Of a stretch of 21,294 nucleotides of DNA, positions 16,139 to 21,294 are shown one piece after another. Position 1 is the first letter of the stretch; every line of letters starts with the position of its first letter. A program made the position numbers and the translations under genes. The notes under the pieces were generated by a model. It saw only the letters and a program-made list of their open reading frames with translations, made no database searches and had not been told where the DNA came from. The stretch comes from Acidobacteriaceae bacterium. GTDB taxonomy: Bacteria > Acidobacteriota > Terriglobia > Terriglobales > Acidobacteriaceae. The DNA lies in NCBI GenBank assembly GCA_027311125.1, contig DAICZO010000010.1, forward strand, positions 1 through 21,294, given 5' to 3'.

Positions 16139-17028
16139 CGTATAGCCCCTGACTGCGAGACAACCTCAGCAATCGGTCTAAGACCCGCACTTTCATGCTG
16201 CTGATCGAGGAAGCGATTTGCCTTCAGTGCCTCACGATGCACCTCTTCGAAGGAAGGAATATTGTCGTCCCATTCCAACAGCGTTGCTGTTGAGCCACAC
16301 CGTTCAATGGCGCGATTGTAGAGTTGCCATACTGGTTCGATCACAGGGTGATCATGCGTATCCAATGTATATTTTTGAAACTTGGAGTGTCCTGCAATGT
16401 GAATCTGCGCCACGCGCTCCGCTGGAATACTGTTGACATACTCCAGCGCATCATAGCCATGATTGCGTGATGAAACGTAAATATTATTCACATCTAAAAG
16501 AATTCCACAGTCAGCTTGCTCGACAACTTCGACAAGAAACTCCCATTCGGTCATCTCAGAAATATGAAACTCGGCGTAGCTACTTACATTCTCTACTGCA
16601 ATCGGAATCTCAAGAAAATCCTGTACTTGGCGGATTTTTTCTGCAGTAACTCGTGCAGCCTCAAACGTGTAGGGCATCGGCAACAGGTCATGGGTATAGC
16701 GTCCATCCACGCTACCCCAGCACAGATGGTCTGTCAGCCAAGGAGTTTTTGTCCGCCGAACCAGATCCTTCAATCTGCGTAGATGCTCCCGATTGAGCCG
16801 CTCGGCAGACCCCAGGTATAACGACACACCATGCTGCACAACACGATACTGGTCGAGAATTTGATCAAGGATATATAGCGGTCTGCCACCATCCACCATG
16901 TAGTTTTCAGATATGATCTCGAACCAGTCAACCACTGGCTTTTGCTCGAAAATATGCTGGTAATGCGGTATTCTCAGACCGATCCCAACACCATAGTCAG
17001 TGAAGCCATTGAAGCGATTGGCAGGCAT
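16135..17028 (-). CDS. bufB: BufB-like MNIO (DUF692) multinuclear iron oxidase
   Basis: This 297-residue TIM-barrel enzyme of the DUF692/MNIO family uses two or three iron ions to oxidise Cys residues of a ribosomal peptide. Its metal-site residues are visible: SEN (Glu41), QHGVSL (His66), TDHLCW (Asp100, His101), VENVSSY (Glu146, Asn147), LLDVNN (Asp179, Asn181), QIHIAGH (His210, His214), DTHDHP (Asp223 to His227) and LLEWDD (Glu252). ATG 17028 is chosen for GGAG 7 nt upstream; an in-frame ATG at 17043 lacks a ribosome site. In bufferin systems the products are 5-thiooxazoles. It follows the precursor gene bufA by 104 nt and overlaps bufC by 4 nt. Confidence 0.92.
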   Translation of the reverse strand: MPANRFNGFTDYGVGIGLRIPHYQHIFEQKPVVDWFEIISENYMVDGGRPLYILDQILDQYRVVQHGVSLYLGSAERLNREHLRRLKDLVRRTKTPWLTDHLCWGSVDGRYTHDLLPMPYTFEAARVTAEKIRQVQDFLEIPIAVENVSSYAEFHISEMTEWEFLVEVVEQADCGILLDVNNIYVSSRNHGYDALEYVNSIPAERVAQIHIAGHSKFQKYTLDTHDHPVIEPVWQLYNRAIERCGSTATLLEWDDNIPSFEEVHREALKANRFLDQQHESAGLRPIAEVVSQSGAIR

Positions 17029-17084
17029 GGTGTAACTCCACATGAGACTTATTCATCGGCAAAGTAAACGTAATTCAGCAAAGA

Positions 17085-17115
17085 CTGCGGGACGGCAGCA
17101 AGGCACACCCCGCAG
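17085..17115. repeat. Intercistronic stem-loop between bufA and bufB
   Basis: CTGCGGG (17085-17091) and CCCGCAG (17109-17115) form a 7-bp GC-rich stem with a 17-nt loop, between the bufA stop and the bufB start. It may protect the bufA 3' end or dampen read-through, giving more precursor than enzyme. No T-run follows. Confidence 0.45.
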
Positions 17116-17132
17116 CCACACCAGTACGAAGC

Positions 17133-17426
17133 TTACATCTGGGACATCGGCGGCTTGGTGCCGTCCGTTGCGCAGCTACCCTTACCCTTGCAGGAGTTCT
17201 TGCCATCTGCACCCTGCCCCTTGCACGCATTCTGCCCTTTGCACGCATGCTTTGGCTTCTGCGGATCAGTCGCGAAGGAAGAGTTGCCCGCGATAGCACT
17301 GGAGATAGCAGCATTGCTTCCAGAAACATGTCCGGCTACCGTCAGCGCCTGCATCCGAATCGTTGAGCCACCGAGCAGCCCCGCTACCGCAGCTGCCATA
17401 CATACTGATTTCATAGAATTGGTCAT
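17133..17426 (-). CDS. bufA: Bufferin-type Cys-rich precursor peptide with signal sequence
   Basis: This 97-residue secreted peptide is the substrate of the downstream MNIO enzyme. Residues 1 to about 30 (MKSVCMAAAVAGLLGG and following) form a signal peptide. The mature part holds four Cys in two CX5C units, CKGQNAC (62 and 68) and CKGKGSC (79 and 85), within Lys/Gly-rich HACKGQ and GKNSCKG repeats. This pattern fits bufferins, which chelate copper in the periplasm after Cys-to-thiooxazole conversion. It seems nearest the BufA2 type, but subtype is a judgement. The start at 17426 has AGGAG 8 nt upstream; the frame is open to 17639 without such a signal. A possible ECF-type promoter on the minus strand (GTAACC at 17514-17519, CGTAC at 17491-17495, 18-nt spacer) lies about 65 nt before the start; this is weak. 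Confidence 0.87.
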   Translation of the reverse strand: MTNSMKSVCMAAAVAGLLGGSTIRMQALTVAGHVSGSNAAISSAIAGNSSFATDPQKPKHACKGQNACKGQGADGKNSCKGKGSCATDGTKPPMSQM

Positions 17427-18430
17427 GTTAGATTCTCCTGGTTTAGATTCGCTTTCCGTCCCCCGGTAGGCGACGGTTGGCTTGTACACCGTACGATGGT
17501 GCGCAGAAGCTGAGGTTACGGCGCAATCAGTATTTTTTCTTCTTACAATCACGTGCAAGCAGACCTTGCCGCGACGGGAGCAAAGCAAGATCATCAAGCG
17601 CTGCTCTAAGAATGGGAAGATCTCACCGTAGATCGACACAAATGGGAATACACATGATCTCCGGCCACTCCATTAAATGCAGAGCAGAATGTAACAACTC
17701 CGATCCGCCAAGTATTCGTCGCTAACTAGATCTCTTGCCGTCGCTTCCTGATCTTTAATCGTTTGTTGCAATCCACCGTGAACGCCAAATCATGCCAGCA
17801 CTGCGGGATGTCAACCGTTCATTCATGCCAGACAAGTGGCTCCTGGAGCATCCTGTGCGTTAGTCTTTCGCCTGCTTGTCGAATTCCGATCAACTTCAAA
17901 AGACCCTACAAATCTTTAAACGGACATCAGTCACTTTTCTGGGCAGTTACGCAGGTTGGGTATGAGGGATCTCTGTGGGCATATGGCTGTGTCGAACAAC
18001 GGGAGCCTTCGGAGGGAGTGGATGGACAACCTCTTGAAACCCTCAAAGGTGACCCAAAATACACCCAATTCTACCCATTTCATAGAATGACGCGAGCGAC
18101 AGTAGCCGATTGTCTCAGCTAGCTTCTGCTAGTGGTGGGGTATCTGAAAAGGGTTGTTGCGGCGTTGGAAGCAAGAGTAGACAGTGCGGCGGCTGAGCTC
18201 TTCTAAATCACGTCAAGGCTTTCGGTGAGGAGTGCCACGTTGATGTGGTGCAGATGGTTGTAGTCCTGCTAGACCACAATAAGCCTGCACAGATCATGAT
18301 CGACTCTACCCCCCACCTCAAACACAACCCAAACCACTCTCCCGCACAAGCACAGCTTCTAAACCAATACACCCCAAAATCAAACTTATAGATTGCCATT
18401 GCCCATCTGGCAGCGTTACTATTCCCGTCA
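17427..18430. other. 1-kb intergenic stretch without convincing genes
   Basis: This region separates the bufferin operon (-) from the glycoside hydrolase (+). The left end should hold the bufA promoter. From about 17640 codon use in every frame looks non-coding and base composition is more AT-rich. A weak 42-codon frame (ATG 17962 to TGA 18090, AGG six nt upstream) and an open peptide-like stretch ending at 18206 without a start were noted but not accepted. It may contain decayed genes or a small RNA. Confidence 0.5.
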
Positions 18431-18445
18431 ATGGTATCGTTACCA
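18408..18445. promoter_or_regulatory. Two LacI-like operator sequences at the start of the glycoside hydrolase gene
   Basis: TGGTATCGTTACCA (18432-18445) is a near-perfect palindrome centred on CG, a LacI-family trait. TGGCAGCGTTACTA (18408-18421) matches it at 11 of 14 positions, centre to centre 24 bp. The right copy overlaps the apparent ATG at 18431, so a bound repressor would cover the start region. This fits sugar-responsive control of the hydrolase. Confidence 0.4.
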
Positions 18446-21294
18446 CTAAAACGCTGCAATACTCGGCGCAAGCCCTCATTCTTCCGCCTCGCAACTCTTG
18501 CATTCGTCGGAACACTCGCCTTGTCGTCAGCTTCAGCGCAATCCAGCATGTCCCATCGAATAGTCGTCTTCTGGCAGTCGGGCTTCCCAACCATCGCAAG
18601 CCAGCCGCTAACTCAGGCAGCGCTCACCGACGCCCTCGGCTCCGGCGTAATCTTCACCTCCATCGACCAACTCCGTTCGAGCGCTGTACTCAGCGACACA
18701 TCCTTGCTCGTCCTGCCGTACGGTTCAGCCGTCCCCGTTGCCGCATGGCCCAGCATCCTGCACTACCTCCGCGGCGGAGGCAATCTGCTCCTGCTCGGCG
18801 GTCAGCCTCTCAGCGTGCCCGTCCTTGGAGACAAAGAAGGCTCCTTCACCGCTCAATCGCAACAGGACAGCTACAGCCGCACCATCGATTTTAGGCACAG
18901 CTACGCAGTACCCCTAACCGAGCCAAACCACTTTGCGTGGCGAAATGGCTACAGCTTCTTACCCAAGCTCTCAGTCCAGGCAGAAACCGTGTTTGCGGAA
19001 GAAGGACACCTCAAAGGCCTCGGCTACCTAGACGCCGACGACGGCACACACCTCGCATCTCCCATCATCGTCTCCGACAACGCCGGAATCCTCCCTGGTA
19101 CCCGTGTCGTAGCGCTGCCGTTCAACCCCAAGAATGGCTATTGGGACTCCCCTGCAGGTAAGAGCCTCATTCATACGGCAGCCGAATACGCCGCAGCAGG
19201 ACCGACCAACTTTTTCATCGAAGCCCAGTTCTCAACCATCCGTCACGGCGAGCTTCCTGACTTCACGCTTCATCTGCAACAACATCAACCAAGCACCCTC
19301 GGCAGCGCCAAAGTCGAGCTAATCGAAGGCGACAGGATTCTCGACACCGCCACACTTCCCATAGGCGGACGAGACAATGATGTAGCCGTCCATTCAATAA
19401 ACCACTAGCTCCCGGCCTCTACACCATCCGCGCCACTTGGACGCCGTCAGGCGCCACCGTCCCCCAGGAGTTCGCCGAGAACGGCTTGCAGGTCGAAGAT
19501 CTCAACGCACTCCAAACAGGTCCCACCCTCGGCACTCACGGAGACTTCCTCTCCCTGGACGGTAAACCCTTCTTTCCCGTCGGCACCAACTACTTCACCA
19601 CAGAGGAGAACGGCTGGGACTTTTCCGGCCCGCGAAACACCACCGTCTGGGAGCGCGACTTCGCCGACATGCAGCGCCACGGCGTCAACTTCGTCCGCAC
19701 CGGTGTCTGGATGTCCAACGCAAAGTTCATCGATCCCGTTACTGGTCAGGCCAACGAGCGCTTTCTTCGTAATCTCGAAGCATTCCTCGCTGCCGCTCAT
19801 CGCCACAACATAGCGATCAACTTCACCTTCTTCGACTTCTCTCCCCACTCAGGCGAACCCCATCATCAATCCACTGAAACACCGCCCAACCCTTATCTCG
19901 ATCCGTCCGCCGTCCAGGCGCAACAGTCCTACGTCCTCTCCGTCGTCAACCGCTTTCGCAATCTCCCTTGGCTCTCCTACGATCTCATCAACGAGCCATC
20001 TTTCTCCAATCCTCGCCTCATCTTCCACGGCAACGTTCCCAACAACGATCCCGTCGAACTCAACTCCTGGCACTCCTGGCTCCAGCACCGCTACCCAACC
20101 CTCATCAATCTCGCCGACGTCTGGCGTGTCACACCACAAGACCTAGGGAACTGGAACGACATTCCTCTGCCGAAGCAAGTCGACCTCGCCTACGATCGAT
20201 ACGGCAATGCCAACGAAGTGCGCGCCCTCGATTACAACCTCTTCGCACAGGAAATGTTCGCCACCTGGGTACACGGCATGGTCGTTGCAATTCGCGACGC
20301 TGGCAGCACTCAACTCATCAACGTCGGCCAGGACGAAGGTGGCGTCACCAACCGCGTCCTCAACCTGTTCTATGCCACCTCTGGCATCTCGTTTACCACC
20401 AACCATACCTACTGGCAGGATGACGCACTTCTCTGGGACTCAGTTGTAGCCAAGCGCCCCGGCATGCCGAACATAACCGGCGAAACCGGCTATCAGCCCG
20501 CCTGGAGCCCCGACGGTACATGGCGCTACGACGAACTCACCGGAACCCCCATCGAAGAACGCAAACTTGCTCTTGGCTTTGCCGCAGGCTCATCCGGAGC
20601 AATGCAATGGGACTGGGCACGCGAAGTAGACTTCGGCATACAGCGCAGTGATGGCTCCGCAAAAGTATGGGAGAACATCCTCCGCGACCTGGGCCACTTC
20701 GCCACCGACGCCGCCCCATACGCCACCGGAATTACCCTGCCTCAGGTTGCCATCATCCTGCCCCAGTCGCTGCAACTCTCCGTCTACAACGCCCAGGCTC
20801 TTAAGGCGCAACAGAATACCGTTCGCGTTCTCTATCACTACAACCGCGCAGAAGCGTACGCAGTCGGCGAATACCAGACCGACACCCTCGGCACGCCAAA
20901 GCTCATCCTCCTGCCCTCGCCGTACGGACTTACTGACAAAGCTTGGACAGACATCGAAGTGCGCGTTCGCGCCGGCGCCGTCCTGCTGGTTACCGGCCCA
21001 TTCAACGCGGACGAGCATCTCCACCAAACCAATCGAGTCCAGAGCCTCGGCCTCCCGCAAATGTCGCCCTCTCTACAGTTACGTAACCAGACCATCAAAG
21101 GACCATACGGCGCACTCCCTCTCCAATTCAGTGGCCCGGACACAACCATCCTCGACCAAGCAACACTTCCTCGAGGCAAAACCTGGACCGAAGTCCACTT
21201 GGGCCACGGCAAAATTCTCTTCTCCACGCTGCCTCTGGAGTTGAATGAAGACCTCCAGTCCATCGCAACCGTATACGCCTACGCTCTCAAAACC
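18431..21294 (+). pseudogene. Secreted clan-A glycoside hydrolase (beta-galactosidase/GH5-GH42-like), frameshifted and 3' partial
   Basis: The first frame runs 18431-19408 (325 aa). The gene continues in the next frame (open from 19381) to the window end. Adding one A to the AAA run at 19399-19401 joins them into ...HSIKPLAPGLYTIR..., so one base appears lost; mutation and sequencing error are both possible. Residues 1 to about 37 form a signal peptide (ALSSASAQ). Next comes a Rossmann-like segment (VVFWQSGFP, LRGGGNLLLLGG). After the break follow DGKPFFPVGTNYF, DLINEPSF with the acid/base Glu at about 19996, and ITGETGYQ with a possible nucleophile Glu at about 20485. The end is a second Rossmann-like domain (VAIILPQSLQLSVYN). 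It should act on beta-linked plant or bacterial glycans outside the cell. No clear ribosome site precedes ATG 18431. The exact GH family is uncertain. Confidence 0.72.

Noticed and set aside
17427..17639. Upstream extension of the bufferin precursor
   Set aside because: It has no ribosome site and would bury the signal peptide inside the protein.
17962..18090. 42-codon small ORF with a weak AGG upstream
   Set aside because: It is too short and its translation has no signal, membrane or motif feature.
17763..18122. 119-codon plus-strand frame
   Set aside because: It starts with TTG, has no ribosome site, an odd composition and no recognisable motif.
18132..18206. Peptide-like open stretch ending in a helical sequence (LKRVVAALEARVDSAAAELF)
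   Set aside because: It looks like protein but has only GTG codons without a ribosome site and a stop just upstream; at best a gene remnant.
19396..19402. Programmed -1 frameshifting in the hydrolase
   Set aside because: AATAAAC does not fit the X-XXY-YYZ rule and no downstream structure stands out; a lost base explains the break more simply.
1..21294. tRNA/rRNA genes, insertion sequences, CRISPR arrays
   Set aside because: I looked on both strands and saw no cloverleaf, transposase motif, terminal repeats or spaced direct repeats.

Overview
The window looks like chromosomal DNA of a heterotrophic bacterium of moderately high GC. My best guess is an Acidobacteriota member of the Terriglobia type. 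This rests on the mix of plant or microbial polysaccharide genes, a FucP-type sugar transporter, a TPR-tailed M1-like protein and a C-rich codon style. It is an inference, because no rRNA or other marker gene is present.

Left part (1-4640): the 3' end of an M1-peptidase-like protein whose zinc/catalytic motifs are replaced and which ends in TPR repeats (+). A secreted sialate O-acetylesterase (+) follows, and then a convergent FucP-type sugar/H+ symporter (-).

Centre (4942-10794, minus strand): a compact six-gene operon that I recognise as an ebo (EDB-type) metabolite-traffic cluster. In transcription order it holds eboC (UbiA-like prenyltransferase), eboD (dehydroquinate-synthase-like), a 104-residue protein I do not recognise, eboB (TatD-like hydrolase), eboE (TIM-barrel) and eboF (alkaline-phosphatase superfamily). 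The junctions are overlaps or gaps of 2-11 nt. The EboF-like protein lacks several of the usual metal ligands of its superfamily. Just upstream lies a class-2-type O-methyltransferase (-), and divergent from that a radical SAM enzyme with an unusual CX8CX2C cluster motif (+). These two may make or modify a metabolite that the ebo system moves, but this is inference.

Right-centre (13723-17426): a tandem universal stress protein (+) with a CRP/FNR-like palindrome upstream, then a bufferin operon on the minus strand in the order bufA-bufB-bufC-bufD. The products are a secreted Cys-rich precursor peptide, an MNIO/DUF692 oxidase, a DUF2063 partner and a DoxX membrane protein. Such operons make thiooxazole-type, copper-binding ribosomal peptides.

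Right end (17427-21294): about 1 kb with no convincing gene, then a secreted clan-A glycoside hydrolase (+) that is broken by one apparent missing A near 19399 and runs off the window. Two LacI-like operator sequences sit at its start.

No rRNA, tRNA, insertion sequence or CRISPR array was seen.
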